In this document: positions 25,301-35,306 of the stretch, piece after piece
Numbering within the stretch: position 1 is the first letter of the stretch
Layout of the letters: the number at the start of each line of letters is the position of its first letter
From: Erythroxylum novogranatense
Taxonomy: Eukaryota > Streptophyta > Magnoliopsida > Malpighiales > Erythroxylaceae
Assembly: GCA_029891385.1 (NCBI GenBank)
Contig: CM057228.1
Coordinates: forward strand, 60,333,783 to 60,397,782
Reading direction: 5' to 3'
Length of the DNA stretch: 64,000 nucleotides
The notes under the pieces: model-generated
The model's input: only the letters and a program-made list of their open reading frames with translations
Databases searched by the model: none
Told to the model about the DNA's origin: nothing
Position numbers and translations under genes: made by a program

Positions 25301-25560
25301 ATTCGTTATTAGTGGCCTCGATGTGACCGTGTTGTGAATAGATCTATGGATTTGGTAGTCAGTATTTAAAGACGATTTGGATTTGCAAAGTGTTATATAT
25401 GGATAGGAATAGGGAATGTTGTTATGATTGGATGTATGTGTTATTAGTATCAAAAGTGGCGAATTACGAATATTTATGAGGACTCAGTTAAAACCATTTA
25501 GTGATCGGAATAATTCCCCTGTCTTCCTAATCAATCGTATATGAAATTTCGAGGACGAAA
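22377..25560 (+). other. LARD-2 non-coding interior
   Basis: No ORF over about 100 codons on either strand and no gag or pol motif. Sequence near the primer site, near 25010 and next to the polypurine tract matches LARD-1. Confidence 0.75.
22431..22499 (+). other. Relic gag start (22 codons)
   Basis: ATG opens MSRQTVTADPQ and ends at a stop after 22 codons. It is the counterpart of 9896-9940 in LARD-1 at the same distance from the primer site. Confidence 0.45.
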
Positions 25561-25561
25561 T

Positions 25562-25580
25562 TTTATTAGGAGGGGAGAAT
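25562..25580 (+). promoter_or_regulatory. Polypurine tract of LARD-2
   Basis: TTATTAGGAGGGGAGAAT directly before the 3' LTR, preceded by CGAGGACGAAATTT, the usual arrangement at the end of plant chromovirus interiors. Confidence 0.9.
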
Positions 25581-28500
25581 TGTAGCATCCCATTACCGGT
25601 GTGATGAGTATATCGGTAATTTGGATCGGGTCCGGATTGAGTACAGGCAAATGTTGGATTGCACATGCATTATAGTTTATAAATTCATGGTAAATGATTA
25701 GTGATTGCATAAACATATGTATGTACATACATGTATGACAATTTTCCGATTAAATTGTGTAAATATTGAAATTTGGTTATAATAGTACAGATCAGGTTTT
25801 GAATAGAGAATTGGAATGAAATTGAATTTCGAGGCTTGGAAATTTAAATTGGAGTGTAGGATTGGATGTTTCCTATTTTTGTGAATTTATAGGAATTTTT
25901 TCAAAATTTTTAGAGTGTTGGGTCCAGACCGGGAATTTGTCTTAGTGACCGATTAATTGAATTATGGTTTCGAGATTAATTGAAAATTGGTATGAATAAT
26001 TGGAGTTGTGAATTCGGGAATTATGGTTGCAAACCATTGTGAATTTGGGAGAAACATAGATTGAGAATTGGGCATGTGGCAGATGATTAGCCAAACATGC
26101 CCTTAACTCTAAAATCTCTTATATATACCCTTACCCTTTGAAATTGCCACCTACGACTGATCCTCTTTGCTCTTGAAAGAAATCCCATTTCTTCTTCTCT
26201 TCTCCTTCGTGATCCATCGTTCTTGCTGGTTGTTCCATCTTTTCCCTTTAAATTGCTCTGATCATCGTCTTCAACCTAGCTTAAGCTTTGGAATCGGAAG
26301 AAAATGTTATTTGGAGGAGAAGTGGAGATTGTCGTGGGTGGGGATTGAATCGAAGGCTTGAATATTTGGTGATTTTCGAAGGCTCAAAGCTTGAATCAAG
26401 TAAGTTTACACTTGATTATGATTTAAGTCGTTTAATTTGATCATTAAATTGAGTATGAAATTGTGCAGAAATTGATAAGTTTCGGATGTTAGGGTTTTGG
26501 AGAATTTCGTTGATTTTAATTTGGGTATTTGATGAATAACGATTAAATGAGGAATTTGAGGTTAGAAATAAGTTGGATTTAATGTTTAAAATTAATTGAA
26601 AGTGTATAGAATGGATTTGGATGGATTGTATATCAGAAAATCTGAGAATTTCTGAGTTTCGGATGCGTTTCTGGGATCGCACGCCACGGCGAGCGATGAA
26701 CACGCTGCGGCGAGCCACCCCATCGTGAACGTCGCGACGAAGAAATGAATTTTACACCGCGTCAAACCGCGTCGAACCGATTTACATGCACGCCTTGTGA
26801 AGTGGAGTCATGGGCACGGCGACGATCTTACGCCTTGGCGAGGGCATATGAGCCGAAGGTGAAATGGTTTGGTCTAATTGGAAATTTTGAGGATTAATTT
26901 CTTATGAGTTTGGATATTGGATCAAAAGAATGAAATTTAAGTATTTATGAGATGATTGTCACAAGTAATGAGTTGAGGTTTTGATTGCAAATGAATTGGT
27001 CCTTAGTGATTAATTGGAATTTAGAGTCTAAGAATTTTGAATTGATATGGCGAAAATTGAAAGTTAATTCGATGATTATCGAATCGGTGGCAAGCGAATA
27101 GTGATTGTGATTTTATTGAAGTGTGATTTGATAGAGTTGAAATATAGTTAATTGAATTATGGTATTTTCGAATTATTATGATTATGAGTGACAGAGATCA
27201 AATTGGGAAAATTCGGGAATAGAATCGAAAATGTCATAACATGTATAGTACGCAATCTGTTTGATACATGTGCATAATTGATTATTGGAATTGTGCAATT
27301 AGTAATGTTAGATTATTCAATTGTTTGATTATGTTAGAGGCACCGCTGGAGCAATTCCACGGATATACTGGGACTTCCAGGCTGTAGCTCAGAAGTGCAG
27401 GTGAGTAACCTAGTTGTTTCCTCAGCCTTTATGTGTTTAATCTTATATATGTATTGATACCATGTGGAGTTAAGGATGGACATATGTGTGATTGCTTTTG
27501 ATTGATTTCGGACCACGGGTGTTCGAAATAGTGAAAATGTGATATTGAAGTGCTAATGTGAGTAAATGTTTATGAATGCATTAGCAAATTGAATTGTAAA
27601 AGCCTTAGTGAAAATGAATGGAAATTGCATATAATTGAAATACCGGACCAAAGGTCCGAAGAAAGGAAAAATGGTATCGAAATAGAAAATGAGACATGTG
27701 CATTCATGCATAATGCCCTGATCAGATAATGATGGTTGTGACTGGAGCTGCCACTGAAAGGGATTAGTGTATACCCAGAGGGCTCTCCTATCCCTAATGT
27801 GAGCGGGCAGTAGTGCATACTCAGAGGGCTCTCCTACTTGCCTAAAATGCGATTACTGTTACTGAACCGAGCCTTGTGCTCGAGGGGAGTTAGTGCATAC
27901 CCTGAGGGCTCTCCTACTTCCTAGACGCGTCCGATTTCTGATAAGTGATAGGCGCTCGGTCACATCAACGTAAGAAAATGGAAGTGTCACATGCGCATTG
28001 CATATGTATATGATTGACTGCGAAATGTGAAAGATAGAATTGCATGTGATATTTCTGTAAATGTTATTGTGTGATTATATGCATATGATTTGTGAAGGCA
28101 TGAGTTGGGTGAACCATCGATGATGGTTTCTCACTGAGTTCGCAAACTCACCCAACATTGCAATTATTTTTCAGGAATTGAAGAGTACCCCGTTAGACAA
28201 ACGGGAGTATGTCTACCGCTAGCAAAGCAGATTTCGGGTCGTGATCAGTGTTGTTCACATCTGCATTAGTATAGTGTTATCTAGTTCAGTGGGTTCAGTG
28301 GGTCCGATTTGGTTAAGGTTGTATTGGTACCGTGATTTCGGCAAGTGTTCAGGATCATCGGACCCATTTTGATTATGAATGTTTGTTTGTGAAATGGTTA
28401 AATGTTATTGAGTGCCTTTTTTACTGTAATTGTTATACTGAAATTGATTTCGAAATAAAGTGGGTACAATTTGGTTACCGTTTTCTGCGCACGCAACTGT

Positions 28501-28636
28501 TTTCGTAAAGAAAAGAAAAATGTCCTAATGAGTTTTAAAGTGTATTTGACTGCTCTAGCATACCACCCTTGCGGGTCACGGGCTTGGATATCACCCTCGA
28601 TATCGGGTTCGGGTCTTGCGGGAGTGGGGTGCTACA
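25581..28636 (+). repeat. LARD-2 3' LTR
   Basis: 3,056 bp, TGTAGCATCCC to GGGGTGCTACA. It supplies the empty site for the insertion in the 5' LTR. It holds the candidate intron (27401-28174), the bracket arms GTTGTGACTGGAGC (27735-27748) and GCGCTCGGTCACATC (27952-27966), and three repeat units between them. Confidence 0.92.
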
Positions 28637-28641
28637 TCATC

Positions 28642-28983
28642 TGTATTGTGAGAATTGTTGATGAGGCATGCCAATGACAATGATGATCAAAACGAGATGA
28701 TAATTATTATGTATAGGAAGGAAAACTTTTGATACCAACCACCACACATCATCCAAATCATGAACTGTGGTAAAAAGAATTGCAACAAGAAACGAGCCAG
28801 GTGGACTGAAGGTTTTATAATCCTTAGAGTTGATAGGTAATGGGAACAAAAGTAATGAGCATGACCAAGATTTTATCTTTAGCACCGTGATATCACATAA
28901 CAAAACAAGGTAGCTAAAGACTTACTGAAAGGTGGACACATCCAAATTCCATGTAAGGTTAGTAAGTTGGGAGCACTTTTGAT
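28642..28983. other. Unassigned stretch between two retrotransposon pieces
   Basis: With 17888-17960 on the other side of LARD-2 this forms the pre-insertion DNA. It has no recognisable protein; on the minus strand there are open stretches and a GTAAGT site (about 28918), but nothing I can name. Confidence 0.4.
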
Positions 28984-29265
28984 GTAACATCCCATCCTCA
29001 ATTGGAAGGGAAAAATAGTAAATTTGACATAGGATGGAATAGATTTGGAGTGCATATGACTGTTCATGCATAATAGGATTGGTCCACAGTCACATTCGTG
29101 CACATGAAATTACTGTACATGCATACATGATGTTCCCGGTTTGCGTGCCTAAGACAATTTTATTGAGATTAACGTGGTTAATGGGTTTGAAAAATTATTC
29201 TGAGTGCGCCATAAATTATTTTTTATTTTAAGGGATTTTTAGAAATTTTCTGGATTTCTAAGAGG
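28984..29265 (+). repeat. 5' fragment of a long LTR
   Basis: Starts TGTAACATCCCATCC and follows, block by block, the start of the solo LTR at 59396-58488 (AATTGGAAGGG, GTACATGCATACATGAT, AAAAATTATTCTGAGTG). Similarity stops near 29265. What follows to 29480 is unassigned and includes GGTTCGAGCC, which resembles a tRNA B box but lacks a partner A box. Confidence 0.65.
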
Positions 29266-29482
29266 CGTGTTCTTAAAGAACAACAAAACCTTGAGGTTGA
29301 GGGTTCGAGCCGTGGCTCACACAACTGCCAAAGAGGACAATACCTGGAGTGCTGGCGGTAGAGGTCGGGCTCTACAGTAGCGGTCGCGTGGCCCAAGTTC
29401 ACGGACCCTATAGTACCAGCGTCAGTTTCAAACCTTATTAGCACGCACCATTGGTCTCTGACCCGAACAACAGGTGGACCTC

Positions 29483-29599
29483 TTTATAGCTGAATTAGTT
29501 GATGAGATACGAATAGCTGTGGAGTTGCAGGGGCTCAATATGCTAGGGACAACCATGAACATGACAAGGGCTTTTGAAAGGAAGCAGTTGATGGACTAG
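29483..29599 (+). pseudogene. Gypsy gag fragment, upstream of the solo LTR
   Basis: The frame reads FIAELVDEIRIAVELQG then MTRAFERKQLMD, the pattern at the C-terminal end of many gypsy capsids (F..GL...IR..VELQ ... A.A.ERR). It ends at TAG created in the left target-site copy (ACTAG); the right copy is ACCAG and keeps the frame open (MDQGRGAQRTFAWGTR) after 33065. The two pieces therefore belong to one gag gene split by the LTR at 29600-33065. Lineage is uncertain and the gene is dead. Confidence 0.65.
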
Positions 29600-32500
29600 T
29601 GTAATATCCTGTTATCCCATGTTAAGGGTTAGAACTCTATAATAGTGTACATGAGAGATATCATTGAGAAATTAGGAAATGCATTTCATGCTCATGCATC
29701 AATTAGCATACATACTTGCACATATTACAATGACTATACATGCACTCATTTGACAATTATCGGGTATAGTTAATCTTAATTGATTTATAAATGTGATTAT
29801 AATGTGAATAGTGAATATTTTGTCTTGAAAATTGATTTGGAGAGTATAATTCTTGATTTAAAATTTTTGGTGAAAATTGGAATATTTTCTAAAATTATGA
29901 GTATTTTTTTACTAGAAAAATATCAAGTGGCAAGACAATTGATAAATGGTAGTAGAAATAAAAGCCAAATGGCAGTGAAAATTTTTATAAATAACATTGG
30001 GGTTTAATGACATATGTCATAGAAAATTGGGAGACAATGAGAGTAGAAATTTGAGACAAATAAACTAGTTAAATAAAAGACCAATGAGAGACCATAAGAA
30101 AGTGACATGTGGCACATCACATGCCATAACCCACGAAACTCTCCAAAGTGAAAAACTATCTTCTCTTTAATTAGTCTTTCACTTTATTAATTACTTCACC
30201 TCTTGTTAATATCTCTTCTCATCTTCTTTGATCTTTTTCACCTACGATCCTCTCTTTTGTCCCTATCAACGTAAGCCTTACTCTCACCCTTCTTTGCTAC
30301 TATCATTTTAATTGTCTTCTTCATTTGTCAAAGACAAAATCTTAATCTACCCACCTCTATGTTGATGATCGTGTGAGTCATGGAAAGCTAGGGTTCACGT
30401 GATTTTGAAGAGTTTGGAGTTTTATCAAATAAGTATCATATTGATCTTCATGATTTGTTGGATAAAACATGTATGAAGATAGTTAGAGGTGAAATGATCA
30501 TAAAATGGTGTTTTATATATGTTGGAATGTGGGTAAAGAAATGAACACATTGGTGCCTTGTTTTTGTGTTTATGATTATTAATATTTCATGAGTTGTTGT
30601 AGAGATGAGTTTGAAATAGAAATATCATTGATAATGGTGTAGGAAAAAGGTGTCGAAATTTAGTGATGAATATATGTATGTAAATGTTTTGTTTTTGGTG
30701 TTATGATCGAACATAGAATATGATTTATTTGTGATTGAAATTGAGCTGAAATGGAAGTAGGAATGGAGAGGAGATAGTGAGGACATAGCTAGAAATGATA
30801 GACTAAGCAAAAAAGATGAACTATGATGAAAATGATGATGAAGTGTGCTGGAATATGCTAGATGGAGTACTTTCACATAACATGTATCTGTAGTTTAGCC
30901 ATATCTTGATTTGTACATATCTAAATGAGACGAATTTAAGTTTAGATTAAACTAGAGATAAATGGTCATATTTTTCATGAAGGAATCGAATTTAAATTCT
31001 ATCTTTAAGAATTTCAAACTTTGGCTTGAAGTAGGGTATTGTGAATTGTTGCGGTTTGGGAACAGTTTGTAGTATTTTGGATATAATTTGCAGAATACTA
31101 AACCAAATTGCATGAAATTAGTGTCATTAGAAACTTAAGACATAAGGGAATAATTTTTTGGAGAATGTATTGCCTAAATTTCTCATTTTCTTTGTCAAAA
31201 TGGCTATGAAAAATTGATCTGAAAATATGTTTTGTAGAGAAGTTGGAATGAAGCTTGAATAATTGATCATTAGGTAGTGCATGATCGTGACAGAAAGGAA
31301 TCATCAGGGTAGTGTATGATCGTGTACAAGCATGATCGTGACAGAGAGGAAACATCAGGAAGATTGCACGATCGTGCACAAGCACAATCGTGACAGAGAG
31401 GAACATCAGGGAGTTGCACGATCGTGACAGAGGAGGTGCATTGCAGTTTGACAGTTTTCGACAGTCTTCACTCTATTGACTATAACTCCTTCTCTGAACC
31501 TCCGATTGACTTGAAATTTGAACCACAAGCTCCTCACACGTTGTCCTTCCTCTTCACCAAATTTCATTGTCATCTAAATTCACTGGGAAAGGATTGGTAA
31601 GTGGTTGAGTGAGGAACTTAGGAAAATCAAGTTTCGCAAGATATGATTTATGAATGATCATAAGATATGAATTAAGGAAATATAACTGAGATTGTCATTG
31701 AGCATACATTATACATGTCATGTATACATATGTATATGACTGAGTATTTATGAAAATGTGAAAATTAGTAATGTGAAAATGTGTTTATATTATATGATAT
31801 AGAAGAACAATTAGAGCGACAACATCCAGACATTGCCAGGATGTCAAGACAATAGCTATCTGGAGCATACTGTGAGTAATCGAGATGGTCTCACATTGAT
31901 TTATTGTTTTGTTCAAATTCTGAATTGAATTATTATGTGAATGTGATTATGTTGATTCCAGACATTGATTGTCCGAGGCATTTAATGCATGAATAACATC
32001 TTTGAAGTGCTCATTGAATATGAATTTGACTAAATAAGTGATTCTCAACATCTATGTTGAATACTGGACCAAGGTCTGATGATAAATGTGAACGAGATTA
32101 TGATAGTGAATATGAATGTGTAAAATTGAGCACATTTGATTGACTGAATATGTGTGATGCATTTCATTACATGAATGCATGAATAGACAAGACCTATTGT
32201 GACCGGAGTAACCATCGAAAAAGAGCTTAAAGCTTAGAAAATGATTAAGAGCTAAAGGATCACTATGTATAATGAACCCTATATCCTCAACAAATAAGGG
32301 ACAGTGATTAATGAACCCGATATTCACAATAGATATGGGACAGTTATAGGTACTCGGTCACAACAATAACAATTGAAAGTGAGTCTTATGAGCGTTGCAT
32401 ATAAAATTGATATGTATGTTCAAATGATCAAAATGAAATGTTTGACTGAACTGAATGTGAAACGTGAAATAAGTGCTCAAAGTGATATGTGATGCTATAT

Positions 32501-33065
32501 GATTATTAGTGAAATGATGTGAATTACGTAATTATATGAACTGTATGTGTTATGTGTTATGTGTTATGTGTTATGAGTGAGTCATCGATGATGGGTAGCT
32601 CACTGAGTTCGCAAAATTCATCAAAATTGCAACGTTGACATTTTAAGTTCGAGAGAAGATACTAGTGATAGAGGGACTCTAGAAGAAGTATAGTTTTTGC
32701 ACTTTTGGATTGAAGAAATGACTCAAAGATCGGTCAACTGAGACTGAATAATCTAGATTGAATTTTTGTATAGTCCTTCCTTCATGTAACATGTAGCATA
32801 TTTTTGTAATAGAGTCGTAGACTCAAATCGTTCTTTGATGTTGTAAATAAGGATGAAGTATGTAATGCCACAATGTATATTTGCTTTTATGAAATGAAAA
32901 TGAAGATTTGGGTTTTTAAATAGTATGATAATTATCTTTTAAATGATGATACCATGATTAAGTTAATGACGTTACTGCTCTAGTATGCCACCGTTGTGGG
33001 GTACATACGTACTCGAATATCCGGTAGGATGTCGAGTATGTGTCCTATAAGAGTGGGGTGCTACA
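29600..33065 (+). repeat. Solo long LTR (Tekay-type family)
   Basis: TGTAATATCCTG to GTGGGGTGCTACA, 3.47 kb, flanked by ACTAG and ACCAG, a 5-bp TSD with one change. It shares with the other long LTRs the donor-like block (31845-31880, decayed), the bracket arms (ATTGTGACCGGAG near 32195 and GTACTCGGTCACAAC at 32350-32364) and the CATCGATGATGG hairpin (32582). No interior or partner LTR is present, so it is a solo LTR from recombination. It carries a CACGATCGTG array (31278-31432). Confidence 0.8.
31278..31432. repeat. Array of CACGATCGTG palindromes
   Basis: Six copies of GCAYGATCGTG or close variants, alternating with GACAGAGAGGAACATCAG spacers. It lies just upstream of a CCTCCGATTGACTTGAAATT block (31498-31518), which is the same relative place as the AAGTCGACTT array in the Tekay-like LTR. 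Confidence 0.8.
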
Positions 33066-33070
33066 ACCAG

Positions 33071-33338
33071 GGAAGGGGAGCTCAACGCACTTTTGCCTGG
33101 GGAACACGATAAATAATGCTTTAACTTAACAACCAAAAGCTCTCAGGCCAACCCTGCGGTTGTTAACAATCGAGACAGCAAACCCCTAGGAGGTTCTCAA
33201 ACATTGGTCTCCAGTATAGGAAGTAGCCCAGCCTTGTTTTTCAAGCCTTTGTCAAAGAAGGAGATGGATGAAGGACGAGTAAAGAGATTTTGTTTTAATT
33301 ATGATAAGCCATACTTTAGAGAATATAAGTCTGAGTGA
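33071..33338 (+). pseudogene. Gypsy gag fragment with decayed zinc knuckle, downstream of the solo LTR
   Basis: Continues the gag split by the solo LTR. Near 33258-33338 it reads KEMDEGRVKRFCFNYDKP then FREYKSE, corresponding to the usual RLCFNCDEKxxPGHKC knuckle. Cys is replaced by Tyr and the HxxxC half is lost. Several stops lie between this and 33071. No pol follows, so the element is a remnant. Confidence 0.6.
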
Positions 33339-33445
33339 TTGTTGTCGAGAAAGGGAGTAATGATAGGAAATTTACGACATCTCTTTAAAATAAGAGATCT
33401 TACCTTAAAAGGAGTCTATTTAAATACTTAATATCATAACGAGTA

Positions 33446-33555
33446 GGTCTATTTTTGTTAGAAGTCTTATCCTAAATAAACTAGTAGGTCTATTCTTATT
33501 TGAAGTTTAGTAGGTTTATTCTTGTTGGAAGTCTTATCCTAAATAAATTGAAGTA
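33446..33555 (+). repeat. Imperfect tandem repeat
   Basis: About three units of GTAGGTCTATTCTTGTTAG followed by AAGTCTTATCCTAAATAAA, the middle unit shortened. It may be part of an LTR. The rest of 33340-33770 is AT-rich with no recognisable product. Confidence 0.65.
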
Positions 33556-33770
33556 ACCAGCCTCTAAATAAGCTACGTGATTTATAAATAAAGTATTGAA
33601 CAAATTATCAGAGAAATATTATTTGAAGGAAGAGGCCTTATCACTGACAGGTCTCCTTCTTGCGTAAAAACATAGGGTCTTTTAAAAAATGGAAGAATTC
33701 CAACAAGCGAAATAAAGAGGATTCTCTAGTGGATCGTCCTGTAACTAGATCCTATGACTGAACCATATCA

Positions 33771-34200
33771 CATGCTTTAGAGGTGACGCTCCACTTATGT
33801 GATGAAGAATCTCTGAAGAATTTTAGGGTTGTTATTAAGTGTAAAGACCTTAATGAAAACCTTTATACATTTGGTGGAAGGTACAGAAGATGATACCTAC
33901 ATCCTTATAACACAAAAGTGTTTTATAAACCTCAAAAACCATCGCTTGCTGCATTTTTGCATTTTTTGATGGGGCTTATGTTATACAGATATCTGATACC
34001 AATATCGTCATATATTTCAATTGAAATCGTGAAGGTTTTACAAAGCATTTTCATTAACCAAGATCAAAAAATGTATTACGAGGAAAATGTCAATCTGGTG
34101 CATACACAAACATCTAATTTGAATGAGGAACTTGGGCAAGTTGATATTGTGCTATTAGACAAAACAGACTCTTTGACATGCAATTCAATGGAATTTTTTG
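33771..34200 (+). pseudogene. P4-type ATPase (phospholipid flippase, ALA family) gene fragments
   Basis: Two pieces of a flippase. Piece 1 (33771-33890) reads [18 protein letters not shown] then [15 protein letters not shown], the actuator-side region where plant flippases have ...IxCEDPNxxLYTFVG. Piece 2 (about 33930-34200) reads [45 protein letters not shown] and [18 protein letters not shown] and [10 protein letters not shown] are family hallmarks, and DKTDSLTC stands where the phosphorylated DKTGTLT motif should be (Gly to Asp). The intervening stretch found in intact flippases is missing, so the pieces were joined by deletion or captured. The frame runs into a (GT)n(GA)n tract. Intact enzymes move phospholipids across membranes; this copy cannot. 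It could be a remnant host gene or capture by a transposon. Confidence 0.8.
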
Positions 34201-34212
34201 TGTGTGCATATG

Positions 34213-34213
34213 C

Positions 34214-34263
<50 letters not shown>
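34213..34263. repeat. (GT)n(GA)n compound microsatellite
   Basis: About nine GT and seventeen AG units, directly after the flippase fragment. Confidence 0.95.
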
Positions 34264-34268
<5 letters not shown>

Positions 34269-34309
34269 CGCAATAATAAAACAAATATATTTTATGGAAC
34301 GGAATAATA

Positions 34310-34712
34310 AGAATATGTAATATGATCTCGAAAGAGAGCGAGCAAGCGAGAGATAAAAGAAGGGAGGACAAAGACTTATAAATAAATTAAATAAAGAGGA
34401 GTTCTCTAGTTATAAATAAATTAATTTTTAATATTTTAAAAAGTGTGTTTTATTTTATTATATCAATTGACATGAAATAAAAAGTACACTTATTTTAATA
34501 AAAATTAATTTTCAAATATTATATACTTAACACTTAATACAATTATTTGAATTTTTATTAAGATAAAGTTAAAACTTTAACATTTTTTAAATATTAAGAT
34601 TATAATTATTCACCTTAAAATATTTAGGTAAATTTTGTCGATAGTTTAAAATTTTAAGAACCAAAGTAACCATTTTGCCCCAACTGTTAACCCACTCAAC
34701 ACTCTACACCCT
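34310..34712. other. AT-rich stretch without features
   Basis: No ORF, repeat end or RNA gene seen between the microsatellite and the LINE tail. Confidence 0.6.
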
Positions 34713-34734
34713 TACTTTTTTTTAATGAAAAGGG

Positions 34735-35306
34735 AAAAAGTACATCATATACTAATAAGACGGGAGAAGCTGCGTCCCGAGTGATCTTCTAAAAGAAGAT
34801 TATGGCACCCTAAAGGAGGAACATCAAAATATATGGTCCCAATGTCGCCAGGACATGCCTGGGTAGCAAGCCAATCCGCGCATCTGTTGCTCTCTCGGTG
34901 CACATGCCGATGAACAACAACCCAGTTTCTGATGAGGAGCTCGAGGATACCCATGACGAGAGGGTTATCGGACTGAGAACGGGACGTCACAGAGGAAAGT
35001 AGCTGATGCACGTCCATCGAGTCCACTTCCAGTTCTATTCGACGAAAGCCCAATCGCCAAGCCATGGTGAGGCCTGTGTACACAGCTCAGAGTTCCGCTG
35101 ACAGCAGGGAACACCAACCTACGAACTGAGAGAATCCACCAAGCCAAGTGTCGTCACTGTCTCGAAGAAGGCCGCCAGCTGAAGCCTTGAACTGTGCGCT
35201 ATTGCTAGCCCCATCTGTGTTCAGCTTAATCCATCCTGTCGGGGGCCTTCGCCAACCGATCCGGTGCTCCTAGCGAGGGCGGAAGCCGGTAATGCCCAGA
35301 CGTTGT
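34735..35306 (-). pseudogene. LINE ORF2, C-terminal RNase H part
   Basis: On the minus strand the piece starts at the copia TSD and reads WIKLNTDGASNSAQFKASAG (first catalytic Asp in NTDG), then MAWRLGFRRIELEVDSMDV (Glu and Asp positions) and VHRESNRCADWLATQA, the HRESNxxADxLA end of plant RVT_3-type RNase H. The frame shifts near 35085. It ends about 20 bases before the A-rich tail. It would have degraded RNA during target-primed copying; the frameshift and the copia insertion make it inactive. Confidence 0.85.

Larger units (their letters stand above)
17961..28636 (+). mobile_element. LARD-2: complete non-coding long-LTR retrotransposon
   Basis: LTRs at 17961-22353 and 25581-28636, flanked by the 5-bp TSD TCATC (17956-17960 and 28637-28641). 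A primer site and a polypurine tract sit at the expected inner edges. The 3.2-kb interior has no long ORF. The 5' LTR is longer than the 3' LTR because of a 1.2-kb insertion (18166-19372) and a larger GC-rich palindrome block. Interior stretches match LARD-1 although the LTRs belong to another subfamily. Confidence 0.92.

Noticed and set aside
19757..26361. 64-codon ORF present twice (19757-19951, 26167-26361)
   Set aside because: Again a product of paired LTRs of LARD-2; no start context or homology to support a gene.
28879..29103. Minus-strand frame with LLTLHGIW, a faint likeness to the active-site region of T2-type ribonucleases
   Set aside because: Only a few residues match, no second active-site motif or conserved Cys is nearby, and it runs into an LTR fragment.
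29300..29330. GGTTCGAGCC resembling a tRNA or SINE B box
   Set aside because: No A box at the right distance and no tRNA fold; probably chance.
34213..34263. ORFs through the (GT)n(GA)n tract
   Set aside because: Low-complexity translation of a microsatellite.
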